Assembly (NCBI GenBank): GCA_000320545.1
Contig: ADNK01002311.1
Location: forward strand, 1 to 28,310
Origin: Bigelowiella natans CCMP2755
Lineage: Eukaryota; Cercozoa; Chlorarachniophyceae
Reading direction: 5' to 3'
Length of the DNA stretch: 28,310 bases
Below are positions 8,401 through 17,435 of the stretch, in pieces. A program made the position numbers and the translations under genes. The notes beneath the pieces are model-generated. The model worked only from the letters and a program-made list of their open reading frames with translations, was not told where the DNA came from and did no database searches. Positions within the stretch are counted from its first letter, which is position 1; every line of letters begins with the position of its first letter.

Positions 8401-10642
8401 GGCCAATATAACGGCATCTTCATGCCAAAAAACAGATCTGTTTGTTGAGTATATCCCCCTTTCATTTCTCTATTCGTTAGAGGATGCTGTGGAGATAAGG
8501 AAGAGGGAAAGCTGTGTTGTAATCATCATTGTCGATTGTTACCAAGTCGCAGCACCAGATACAATGTGGGGAGTTGGGCTTCTTGTAGACCGGTCGATTC
8601 ATGTACTGCGGGGCAAAAAATGGCGGTTAGATTAGCTCTATCTGAATCTGAATGTGGCAATTTTCAGAGTAGGAGAGTAGAAAATACTCCCAGGAGAAAA
8701 CATGATTCTCAGTCCTGAGGCAAAAGAAACGCGAAAACCAAATAGAAGGGACCCCCTCCCCCCTTCCCCTCCTTTACACACCTTGCTGCGAGCAAAAGCA
8801 GGCAATAGAAGTAGATCCTGTCGCAGCTCATACCGCCTGCATGATGACAAATTGATGGTGAGATAATGGTCAAGGGCATTTACTTCCATCCCTTCCAGCA
8901 TTGTGTTTTCACTGACCCGTTGAGGATGGCGTTGTGGCCGTTGGCCCCGATGACCAGAACGTCCAGTTTCGGAGCAACTTTTACGTTCGGCTCGCTTTGC
9001 ACGCTACCGCCGATCTTTAGCTTCCATTCGGTCTCAGACAGCCAGAGCTAGGAAGGGGAGGAGGAAGATGAAGCACATGTTTTAATACGGTGCGCGTGTG
9101 TAGTGTGTGGAAAAATGTTGTTTACAGTCATCACTATTAGTCATTTACATAAGTTTCAATACGAGTGTGAGTGCAATACGTATCTTTTCTAAGACCATAC
9201 CTTCCGTCCTGTGTGTTCATTGTGTGCCATTGCTATGGTGCTTCCCAGATGTTCCTGAGTTACATATCAAAACATGGATCAGTGATGTCTTTCGATGCAT
9301 GATGATACGCTAAATCGCCGGATGAGACACCACACAGGCATCTACTCCAATTTGAAGGTTAGTGATGGAAAAGAATTCGAATTTTCCAAAGAAAGGGAAT
9401 AAGATTGACAAAAATTATATTATCGATGGGATAAGTAAGTGGTACCTTTGGGCCTACGCACCATCCATTTTTGAACCAAATGCACATCTCACCGTTGATC
9501 TGAGGATCGCAACCCAGAAAGGCGTGATGATGATGATGATGATTATGATGATGATGATGATGAGAGTAACCAAAAGAACCAATTTACACTACGCCATCGC
9601 ACATATTAATGTACAACATAGGACACACGAACCCATTATCCTTGTGTATGCTAGGCAAATGTATTTCGACTTCATTCTCATACCTTTTTGTAAACAGGCC
9701 GGTTGGCAATCCAGTCACGAGTCTGCTCATACTCCCCATTCAAATCGCCCTGCACGATAGTAGAATAAAATTTTTAGATAAAAGCTGAGTTCTCTAAACT
9801 AGCTGGCACGAGCTTGTCGTAATACTACCTTCTGTGGGCAGAAACCCGAAATGACGATTGCGTGTGCCTTTTCCATCTCAAACACGATCTCACGGTCCTC
9901 CTCATCCCGCTGTTCAGTAAAGCAAATATCATGACTTTGACACGATTGAGAAAGCAAGAAAAGTGTTTTTCCTTTTCGCTGTCTAGCTACAGCTAGATAA
10001 TCATCCATACAGCTGCTGCGAAACCCATCCCACCCATCCCACTCACGTTTGAAATGAGCCCGCTCTTCAAATCATTATCCTCCTCCATAAGCATGGTGGT
10101 CGGCTTTCTCTTGACAGTGTCAACACCTCTGAGAGCAAGAAATTCAGCGTTAATGGGGGTTTGGTTGAAGGGGAAGGGGGGGTATTTGTACCCGTGTACC
10201 GCTTTGTGAGCAATTCCAGGACAAACACAGCGCTATTGGAAACGGATAAATGTTTAAATAGATGACTTTTGAATATTGCGACAATATTTCTTTCATCATT
10301 TCTGAAAACATGCACGGGACACCGTCTCGTTGATTGAAAGCTCTCCGGAGACACAACACTCTTTTTATATTCATCGACCCCTTTTCTGAAAGGAAAATGC
10401 CCAGAATCTTTGTCACACCTCCACAGTGCCCTTTGAAGATGCAAGGCTTCTTTTCTGGGAGCTTGTGCGGATTGCTGAAAGAAATTTGGGAGCACAACCA
10501 CATGAAATCATGTGTGGGTTTTTTCCTGCGACGTGCTCCTTTGCATGTCGCAGAAAATCATTTCTTCGGCTCATACGTCATGGTTTTCGATCTCATCGTT
10601 GAGCTGGATGGCTTGTTCGGGGGAGCACGTCTGAGTCCACAT
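5488..10642 (-). CDS. Three-module tandem-repeat protein, 21-22 exons, unknown function
   Basis: Exons, 5' to 3' on the minus strand: 10642-10577, 10474-10200, 10128-10047, 9909-9829, 9749-9684, 9499-9446, 9047-8917, 8836-8782, 8605-8543, 8314-8243, 7976-7911, 7770-7724, 7556-7508, 7280-7215, 7030-6967, 6788-6718, 6616-6575, 6473-6321, 6124-6078, 5956-5899, 5675-5620, and possibly 5506-5488. Every junction keeps phase, giving about 555-560 residues. The start is MWTQTCSPEQAIQLNDEIEN. Residues 1-150 are a charged N-terminal region I do not recognise. Then come three diverged modules of about 100 residues sharing NGxY, NRPVYKK, CIW, GWCxG, VPWL and WKVV. Residues 451-501 are a Gly/Asn/Glu-rich linker, followed by a short helix (MKEIAAAEKKL). 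No signal peptide or membrane segment is visible. NRPVY/IWF/GW motifs resemble short aromatic repeat modules of uncharacterised algal and protist proteins; this is recollection, not a search result. The end is uncertain: a stop at 5616-5618 is reached if the last donor is not used. Confidence 0.8.
6514..6533. repeat. (AC)n microsatellite in an intron
   Basis: About ten AC units lie in the intron between exons 6616-6575 and 6473-6321 of the minus-strand tandem-repeat gene. Confidence 0.9.
7163..7212. repeat. (CCCT/CT)n microsatellite in an intron
   Basis: This mixed CCCT/CT tract lies directly after the donor of exon 7280-7215 of the minus-strand gene, where it appears as GGGA/GA. Confidence 0.9.
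7660..7696. repeat. (AC)n/(CACG)n microsatellite in an intron
   Basis: An imperfect AC tract lies in the intron after exon 7770-7724 of the tandem-repeat gene. It creates long but meaningless plus-strand frames. Confidence 0.85.
7911..8963 (-). repeat. Protein module 2 of the tandem-repeat gene
   Basis: This is the genomic span encoding the second copy: DVLVIGANG, NGRYELRQDLLLLP, YMNRPVYKK, HCIWCCDLGWCIG, KKCYAASDE, VPWLVDTTWKVVRAGAQPFW. It aligns by eye to module 3 along its whole length. Confidence 0.8.
8088..8120. repeat. (TC)n/(CCCT)n microsatellite in an intron
   Basis: This is a pyrimidine tract on the plus strand, inside the intron between exons 8314-8243 and 7976-7911 of the minus-strand gene. 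Confidence 0.85.
9006..9861 (-). repeat. Protein module 1 of the tandem-repeat gene
   Basis: This is the genomic span encoding the first copy. It runs from AIVISGFC through LNGEYEQTRDWIANRPVYKK and CIWFKNGWCVGPK to LWLSETEWKLKIGG. It is shorter than modules 2 and 3 because it lacks the stretch between GWCxG and the second tryptophan-rich block. Confidence 0.75.
9526..9562. repeat. (ATG)n trinucleotide microsatellite
   Basis: About twelve ATG units with one ATT interruption. On the minus strand this is a CAT tract about 25 bases upstream of the acceptor of exon 9499-9446 (IN...CIWF). Confidence 0.9.
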
Positions 10643-10742
10643 CACACTGCACTGATCCACGTCATTCCAAAAGCAAAAAAATCGTCATGGTTTTGGATCT
10701 CGAACCTTGGATTTGTCGGGTTCATGCTTTTGATCTTTTGAT

Positions 10743-11143
10743 GCACGGGCAGGGGGCACGCTAGCACGCTGGCACTGCAAGCGCGACAAACGAGACACCA
10801 CCGCCTGGCCGTGCTTGTGGGTGCTGTGCAGCTGCTGGCGAATTGACAGCCACTGGCATTGCACAATTGTCATGGATGTGCACAGTGTGCATTGCACATG
10901 GCACCACGTGCACTGCACGCGTGCGGTGTGTCCGATCCACTGGGCCATCGCTAGATCGCATCGATCCCACCTGGCCACGCTGTGCGTGCAGCTGTGGCAC
11001 GCTAGCACGCGTGCATGACTCTGGGACTCACACCAGAACGCCAATGTTGTGCTGCCGTTTTGTCACAATGCGTCGTGCAGCTTGCATCGTGATTGAAAGT
11101 GCCGTGCGCGCACGTCTGGGCGTGCGGGCATGCACGCACACAG
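10743..11143. repeat. TGCA/GCTAGC-rich dispersed repeat, copy 3
   Basis: The sequence is saturated with gcacgctagcacg, tgcacagtgtgcattgcac and gtgcatgcacgcac words. It sits immediately 5' of the first recognisable SEC11 exon and between two divergently transcribed genes. Composition is far more GC- and TGCA-rich than its flanks. No element ends were found. Confidence 0.5.
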
Positions 11144-11829
11144 GTCTCCAGTTGTCGCAGTTTTGAGGCATGAAAGGCCTTGCATACTTGTGCATCTTCA
11201 TTCCTTGTGTGCTTTATTTTTCTCGCCCGATACGTGCCCAGCGAATGACATTTTTCCTTTTCTCAAACCGCAACAAATCAGCGGGTCCATGGAGCCTGCG
11301 TTCCGGTGTGGAGACATTCTGTTTCTCATGGGGGAGGGTACGGGTCCCCTCAAGGCGGGCGATGTCGTAGTTTTCAAAGTTAAAGAGAGGGACATACCGA
11401 TCGTGCATGGAGTCATGGAAATACACGTGAAGTATATAAGTAAGAAATAACATATCACTTTGTCAACATCATTACTGCCTTTACCATCATCTTGAGCGTC
11501 TTCGTTGTGTCGTTTCTACCGTCGTCATCCACATCGCCCAGCACGTTGCCATTATTTTACCGCTCGTCTCATGTTCTCTCACTCTCAGACCGAACGGAAA
11601 ATCGAGGATACTGACAAAGGGAGACAATAACCCCGTGGATGATAGAGGTCTCTATCATGCCATTACCGGGCAGCTGTGGTTGTCACAGTCAGATGTAATA
11701 GGCCGAGCAATGGGATATTTACCGTACGTCGGAATGGTGACGATCGCCCTCACAGACTACCCTTATCTTAAGGACCTGCTGGTTGGCCTCATATGCCTCT
11801 TTGTTCTCACGGGCAGGGAGGAAGAGTGA
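11144..11829 (+). CDS. SEC11: Signal peptidase catalytic subunit SEC11, N-terminus not found
   Basis: SEC11 is the serine protease of the ER signal peptidase complex that removes signal peptides from nascent proteins. Exons: 11144-11167, 11282-11431, 11589-11829, in phase. The joined product reads SPVVAVLSGSMEPAF (catalytic Ser in SGSMEP), GDILFL, GDVVVFKV, RDIPIVHGV (catalytic His; the family usually has HRV), then PNGKSRILTKGDNNPVDDRG, LYHAITGQLWL, GRAMGYLPYVGMVTI and a hydrophobic C-terminal segment ending GREEE. The first intron (11168-11281) begins with GC rather than GT; this is the only way to restore VLSGSMEP. The visible part is 137 residues; family members are about 170-190, so about 45 N-terminal residues with the membrane anchor are missing. 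Immediately upstream is a TGCA-rich repeat. A hydrophobic stretch SNLGFVGFMLLIF at about 10700-10738 is a weak candidate for the lost anchor. Confidence 0.88.
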
Positions 11830-12562
11830 TATGTAGATTGAGGAATGAAGGAGGAGGGAGCAATGGAATGAAAGGAAACCCCATGCGGATAATGTATCGG
11901 TTTTTGGTTTTCTTCACCGACAAGAAACTTCTGCGCGTGTGCATCATTGCTGGCTGATATTGCTATCTGGACGAAAAATTAATACCGCCAGAGTTGCTTG
12001 ATAAGCTGAGCAAGAGCAAAAGGATGATGATAATTACGGTTAGTGAGGACGACTGATGCAGTTCATTGTTATAATCTATTACAACGCATTGCTTTCATAA
12101 GTCATGCGCATTTTTATATCTAGCTATAGACATCTAGATATATGTGCGTGACCCAACATGCCCTGCTGTAACAGTACAACGTGTATCGTTGGTGCACGCA
12201 TGCGGCTTGCCAAGTGATATGGCAAAGATAAGGTATACGAACATCATTAACCCATTTGCATATGCATAGCTTTAATCGCCATGATGCTGTGATGTAATAT
12301 CCTGATCGACCAAAGCAGACATGCGCGCTCTACAATGCATTTTACTCTGCTATGACTGCGTCTATTGTCTCTAGATCTTGAGACACAAATAGATATAACA
12401 TAAAACTGCTGTAGCCACTGCTTTGAATAACTACGTTAAGATGACTATTGAAAAGATTTAATCACTTAATTACATCGTCTCATAGTCTTGTGAGCTCTTT
12501 TCTAGCAAGTAGTAGAATATTGTTTATATCCAGATTCTAGAGCGATTAGATATCAATTAGAA
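11830..12562. other. Convergent intergenic region
   Basis: This lies between the stop of SEC11 (+) and the stop of the FAD oxidoreductase (-). It is AT-rich with no exon, RNA gene or marked repeat that I can support. Confidence 0.55.
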
Positions 12563-14290
12563 TTATGCTTTTGGAATTATGTTGTCATTCATCCTGAATA
12601 TGTTCTCTGGATCATACTGTTTTTTAATGCGTTGAAGTTTGGCTAAGTTCTTCCCATATACGTTTCGTTTTGACAAGCCTGTCGCCATCTCACACATCCC
12701 CTTTTCTAGCTCGGCTTCTCGATATTTATCGAGGTCCTCGTCTGTCAAATTTTTCGTGTCGTCCTCAGTCTTTGCATTTTCTTCCTCAACTTTTGAAACT
12801 TCTCCTTTGCTTTCTTCCTCTTTACCCCCTTCTGCATGCACTCCAACTTCACCCAGTACTGCGTAATGGCCCTTGGCGAAAGGCGTTAGTAGTTCCTTCA
12901 CCTTTCTTACCCATGCAACGCTTTTACGGCGATTTTGAATATAATAGTCAGTACGAGGTTGCCCTTTCCATGACCCAATCACAATTATCCAGAAGCCTAC
13001 ATCTCTGTGAGGGTTTGCCGTGTCGGTTTCGTTCTTATCGGATACTGCACCACCCATCGGGGCGACCATTATGACGCATGAGCTGTTTGCATAGTATTCA
13101 AAGCTTCCAGAAACAAGCGCATCAAGAGTTTCAGCAAGTTTTGGAGACATTTTCGGCAAAAGGATGCCTGTCATATAATAGTTGCCCTTTTCATCAGGGG
13201 CAAACTTTTGTATCTCATTGTGATAGGAGCGAGGTTTCATGTTGTCTGAGATAGGCCAACCAATCTCCTTCCTGTGCTTGGCGAAGTACTTCTTCCCCAC
13301 TTCGGGATCATCCACATAGAGCAGCATTTCCACAACCGGGCCGGCGCATGGCAGCACAAGTAAACCACCTGCTTTGTTATCCTTCGATTCAACGGTCACT
13401 GAAGCGAATTTCTGAATAAGGAAACTCCTATTTTTGAACCATCCTCCGAGGGGCATGTGTACCCTCTGTCCAGCAAAGATCTTCGGTGGAATGGGATGCA
13501 GACGTAGACGAAACCGAGTCACAACACCAAAGTTTCCCCCTCCCCCTTTGATAGCCCAAAACAAGTCCGAGTTGGTCTTTTCATCAGCAGTGATAAGGTT
13601 TCCATCAGGTGTGACCACGTCTACTTCGAGAAGGTTGTCGATTGCCAAGCCGAAGACTCTCTCCAAAAAACCATGCCCTCCTTGTATAATTAGCCCCCCG
13701 CAACCGGTGGAACCAACATGACCCGCCGTTGTTGCAAGATTGTACGGCGCAGTAGCTTCGTCAATATCACGCTGCAGACTACCGCCTGGCACGTCTACGT
13801 ACTTTTCTTCGGGATTCACTTTCACCCCTCTCATCAGGGATAGATCGATGACGAAGGAATCAGACTTCAAAGATTGATGAGAATGTCTACCACATGCAAT
13901 GCATAAAGGTATAGCTTGCTTCTTGTCACCAGGAGAAAAACAGTGTTTACGGTAGAACTTAAGACATTCTGAGACGTCATTGGGCGTCGAGCACAATGCT
14001 ATTGCAGAAGGATAGCCCATTGCATCTATATTCCATGTTTTCGTACCTTTTTTACCTTTTAATTAACCATCACCACATAACTCAGGTCAAATACGCCAAT
14101 ATAAACGGATTACAGCACATGAATTACCGATGACACGCGCTTCATTGTATCCTTCCGGATCATCTGTAGGTGTTAAGAGATTCCCTTTCAATGCGGCTTT
14201 CAGTTGCTTCACTTCCTGATCACTAGCTGGAAGTGATACAGGATAATGAGGCGGTTGGACAGCCCATGGGTTGCTTAAACAGGCTCCCAT
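12563..14290 (-). CDS. FAD-linked oxidoreductase, berberine-bridge-enzyme type
   Basis: Exons 14290-14128 and 14025-12563, phase-1 join (g|at), encode 541 residues, a normal length for the family. These enzymes oxidise small-molecule or sugar substrates through covalently held FAD. Seen: FAD_binding_4 region with CGRHSHQ at about 98-104 (the GGHS region that supplies the 8-alpha histidyl FAD link), FVIDLSLMRGV, a glycine-rich loop (TTAGHVGSTGCGG, about 153-165), QGGHGFLERVFGLAIDNL, and NSDLFWAIKGGGGNFGVVT. The BBE C-terminal motif is YGKNLAKLQRIKKQYDPENI followed by FRMND. At the position of the second, cysteinyl FAD link I read Val, so attachment may be single. A Glu/Lys-rich acidic insert sits at about 445-490, just before the C-terminal motif. 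The start MGACLSN fits N-myristoylation plus palmitoylation, and there is no signal peptide. That suggests a membrane-associated cytosolic form, unusual for the family. The substrate cannot be predicted. Confidence 0.93.
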
Positions 14291-14945
14291 CGTCTGCTAC
14301 AAAATGGTTTAGGATAATATTCTCCAGTGCGGAACTCGTAGATCTAGATTTTTTTTGGGGGTTTTGGGAGTAATTCCTGCTAAAAGTTCAAGTCTTAAGG
14401 CAAAAATCTCCGTTTTAAAATTCCAAAATACACTATTAAACCGTTACGGATTCCAAAGTGGACAAGAAATATGGGGAAGTAAGTTAAGCTATATTTTTGT
14501 CTTTAATAAGATACATATTTATTGACGACTTAAAAACCAGTCAGTCGGTTAATGTAGAGCCCCAGGACTTGATTGGTGTCCTGAAATTGTTAAACGCGTG
14601 AACTTAAAAATAACAGGTCTCGGGAAATTCCCGAGCATTTTCCTTTTACGACAGCCAAAAGAACGTTCCGTACCTAAGATCACTTTTGGTTCCCTTGACC
14701 GCTGCGGCAGGTTCCTTTCGATGTCGCCTGCGAAATACCAGTGGCATTACCCTTTTGTCTAGGGAAATAAGGTATTTTTACGGTATCGACAGCGTCCGTC
14801 GCAATGGAAAGAAGCTTGGGCAAGACGGCGCAAATCATTGTCTCCCATGTGGTTCATTTCACATGAGTGGCCATGGTGTTCTCATCCCTTCACGCAGCCT
14901 TGGAGTGTGCCTCTGATGGGTTGCAGCTGATTTTTTGTGTCTCTT
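14291..14945. other. Upstream region of the FAD oxidoreductase; no gene seen
   Basis: AT-rich to about 14640, with a short G-run at 14356-14361. From 14690 to 14920 a frame is open on the plus strand, but it lacks splice context. A fragment gtctcccatgtggtt near 14840 matches part of the satellite unit that begins at 14946. Confidence 0.45.
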
Positions 14946-15385
14946 CACCAACAGGGTGCTGACAAGTCCTTGCAACGAGTGTTGTTGAGGCTCTGCTGCG
15001 TGCAAATGCCTGTCTCCCATGTGGTTCTGGCGCATGCAGTTTTTGATCAACGCTTTGTTCATTGTTCATTGTTCATTGTTCATTGTTCATTGTTCATTGT
15101 TCATTGTTCATTGTTCATTGTGGTTCTGGCGCATGCAGATTTGATCAACGCTTTGTTCATTGTTCATTGTTCATTGTTCATCGTCATCGTTGCTTCGCTG
15201 ATTTTTTTGCGATGCAGCAGGCTGATGACATTGTCTGATCGCTTGTGTCTCATCACCAACAGGGTGCTGACAAGTCCTTGCGACGAGTGTTGTTGAGGCT
15301 CTGCTGCATGCAAACGCCTGTCTCCCGTGTGGTTCTGGCGCATGCAGATTTGATCAACGCTTTGTTCATTGTTCATTGTTCATTG
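14946..15385. repeat. Nested satellite: larger units ending in ttcattg heptamer arrays
   Basis: A unit starting caccaacagggtgctgacaa and passing through tgtctcccatgtggttctgg and catgcagatttgatcaac occurs at 14946-15120 and again at 15254-15385 with few differences. A truncated copy starting at gtggttctgg lies at 15118-15176. Each copy ends in a ttcattg array: nine units at 15058-15120, three at 15156-15176 and three at 15365-15385. The array length is the main difference between copies. Confidence 0.9.
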
Positions 15386-15671
15386 CCACGGCCCAGCTGA
15401 GGGAGCCAGATTGCACGGGAGCAGCCCTGCCACGTCGGTCCGCAAGGTTGCACGTTGAGGCCGGCCCGGGGAACAGTGACACCAAACAGCTGCGACGCTG
15501 ACTCGCGCATGCGGTGGGAATCCGGCCTCACCCTTGAGATCGTTCGAATCTGGAATTTCATGATGGTTTCAAATTGCACTGTGTGGGGGAGAGGGGTGCA
15601 GGGCAATGAGTCTCACACGTGTGAGGGCTCTCTTCACATCTCATTGTTTGCGCTGCGAATGCGAAAAGGCC

Positions 15672-16060
15672 ATGGACCCTGTCAGCATGAAGTGTGTGAT
15701 GCTGGGCAACTCGAACATTGGGAAGACCTGTCTCGTCAGCAGATTCCTGAGGCAGCTCCACCCCAATGCATCAAATCGTGACGTCCGAAATGCCGGTTTC
15801 AATGCCTTTTCAAACCATCCGCAGGGATGTTTTCAAGCCAGATGCTGCTCCAACTGTTGGCACTGATCACTGCATCAGGCGTTCGAACTGTCACAGCCAT
15901 CCTCCACACCACTGGAACGGAAGTCACACACGACGATGTCGGTGCGTGGGACACAGCAGGGAGCGAACGATGTCGTTCGGCAGTCGTTTGGTCTGTCTCA
16001 GTGTTTCTCTTCCTTCGATCTCATGATTGTGGAAGTGAGTGCAGGCCAAGAGAGCTGCTT
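15672..16060 (+). pseudogene. Rab/Ras-type small GTPase relic, two frameshifts
   Basis: Three GTPase motifs appear in order but in three different frames. First, from ATG 15672, MKCVMLGNSNIGKTCLVSRF carries the P-loop GNSNIGKT. Second, near 15835-15870, DAAPTVGTDH is the switch I threonine region (PTVG). Third, near 15910-15975, VTHDDVGAWDTAGSERCRS is the WDTAG(Q)E switch II motif. Spacing matches Rab proteins, but no intron explains the frame changes and the downstream NKxD and SAK motifs are not recognisable. The uninterrupted relic suggests an intronless, processed or element-borne copy. It follows the 14946-15385 satellite directly and shares its TGCA-rich, cacg-rich composition. Confidence 0.75.
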
Positions 16061-17435
16061 GGTGGTCAAATCTCACTCTGAATTGGCGCAACACGAAAGT
16101 GCGCACGGCGCACAACGAGGTTGCGTTGAGGCCTGTGTCAGCGTGCACGAGCAGGGTCGTTGAACGTCCATCGATCAGGTGCTCTCACAGTCTGTGCACG
16201 ACAGGCGGGTGCGTCTGAACGTTGTGCAGTTTGTTGTTCAGACTGGCCAGTTGCAATTGAGGAATGCGAGCTGACAAGGTGAAGTTTTGAAGTTCTTTCG
16301 TCTCCGTGTTCTTCAGGTTGCAAACTTGACAGGATCAGGACACAGCTGGATGGCAGGACAAGCTGGCAAGCCACCAAGGCGGCCGCCATTCCAGCATTGT
16401 CGTCCAGCAGTGTGCACAATTGCTGCGCTGCGTTTTGATCAAGAGCTGCGCAATGGTTCGCACGTGCAGCAGACGTGTGTTTTGCTTCATTGCTGCACAG
16501 AACAGCCGAGTTGTGACTCCCATTCACCACTCTGATGAGTGCAAACAAATAAGCTCTCTGCAGCTCAATGCAATTTTGGATCCGCATTGAACCTGGCGAT
16601 GTCCATGCATCGTGAATGCTGCACATGAATGCTACACCATGATCTCTAGATCTGTTTCACGTGCATTTGTGCAATCTGCAAGGAGGTTGGAACTGCAGCA
16701 TGCATGTTGGGGTTAGTTTGTCGGAAACGCCCTGGCATGCCTTGCCGATTCACACAACACCAATTCATGCAACTGTGTGATGGTGATCGTCTCAATTGCT
16801 TGTCATTTGGGTTTTAGGTACTTTCCTACTAAACCGATGACTAGATGTAGCAAATTCCACGGTATTGAGAACATTTCCATTGCTGATCGCTCTACGAGGT
16901 ACACATGTCAACCCGTTTGAAGCCTCCTTCTTCATGGAGAGCCTTCTCGATGCCATTTAAATGTGCAAATCCAACGACGCCGACTACTTTCTTGAAACTG
17001 AGTTCAGATTAACTCTAGTCATTGGATACATAACAATCTCACTCAAACTCATTTAGCGTTAAACAGGGGAAAAAAAGAAAGAGGGGGGAATAAGGTGAAT
17101 GGGGGTACTTGCATAAAGAACAGTTTTTAGTTACAACTTCTTTTTCAAAGCTCCTTGAAGCGACGTGGCCATATATAAATCCCTTTCACCTGAAATAAGT
17201 CAACGCACCGGAAAATTTTACAAACATAATGACATAAATAATTGTCGATACGTGCTTTCAAAGAGCTGCGTACACAAGCAGCATTAAGTTTGTGTTCGGA
17301 TGTATTTATTCGATCTACCGGTTATTAACATTAAAAAGCCCACGAAAAAGCCCACGAAGCAAAGACGATAATATAGTGTTTTGTACAAAATGTGGTAGCA
17401 TCGCCTTTTTGATATCGAAATGAATAGATCATGCT
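16061..17435. other. Non-coding region after the GTPase relic
   Basis: To about 16760 the sequence keeps the TGC/GCA-rich composition of the preceding repeat domain, with open but unsupported frames on both strands. From 16800 to 17435 it is AT-rich and probably 3' flanking sequence of the TraB gene. A tandem pair aaaaagcccacga occurs near 17332-17358. Confidence 0.45.

Noticed and set aside
8397-8486. Minus-strand candidate exon with KGGYTQQTDLFFGMKMPLYW, resembling the NGxY...PVY module
   Set aside because: Including it would interrupt module 2 between CIWCCDL and GWCIG and ends in a stop; the direct join 8543 to 8314 restores the module order seen in module 3.
10150-10503. Apparent frameshift between KGHCGGVTKILG and KGVDEYKK on the minus strand
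   Set aside because: The frame entered in phase 0 at 10474 (QSAQAPRKEALHLQRALWR...) is open through the whole exon, so no frameshift is needed.
10334-10741. Plus-strand frame of 135 codons
   Set aside because: Mostly antisense to exons 1 and 2 of the minus-strand tandem-repeat gene. Only its last hydrophobic part (SNLGFVGFMLLIF) was kept, as a weak candidate for the SEC11 anchor.
12670-13721. Plus-strand frames of 95-134 codons
   Set aside because: Antisense shadows of the intact FAD oxidoreductase on the minus strand.
16138-16626. Minus-strand frame of 162 codons
   Set aside because: TGC/GCA-rich composition typical of the neighbouring repeat domain, no splice signals, and frames open on the other strand as well.
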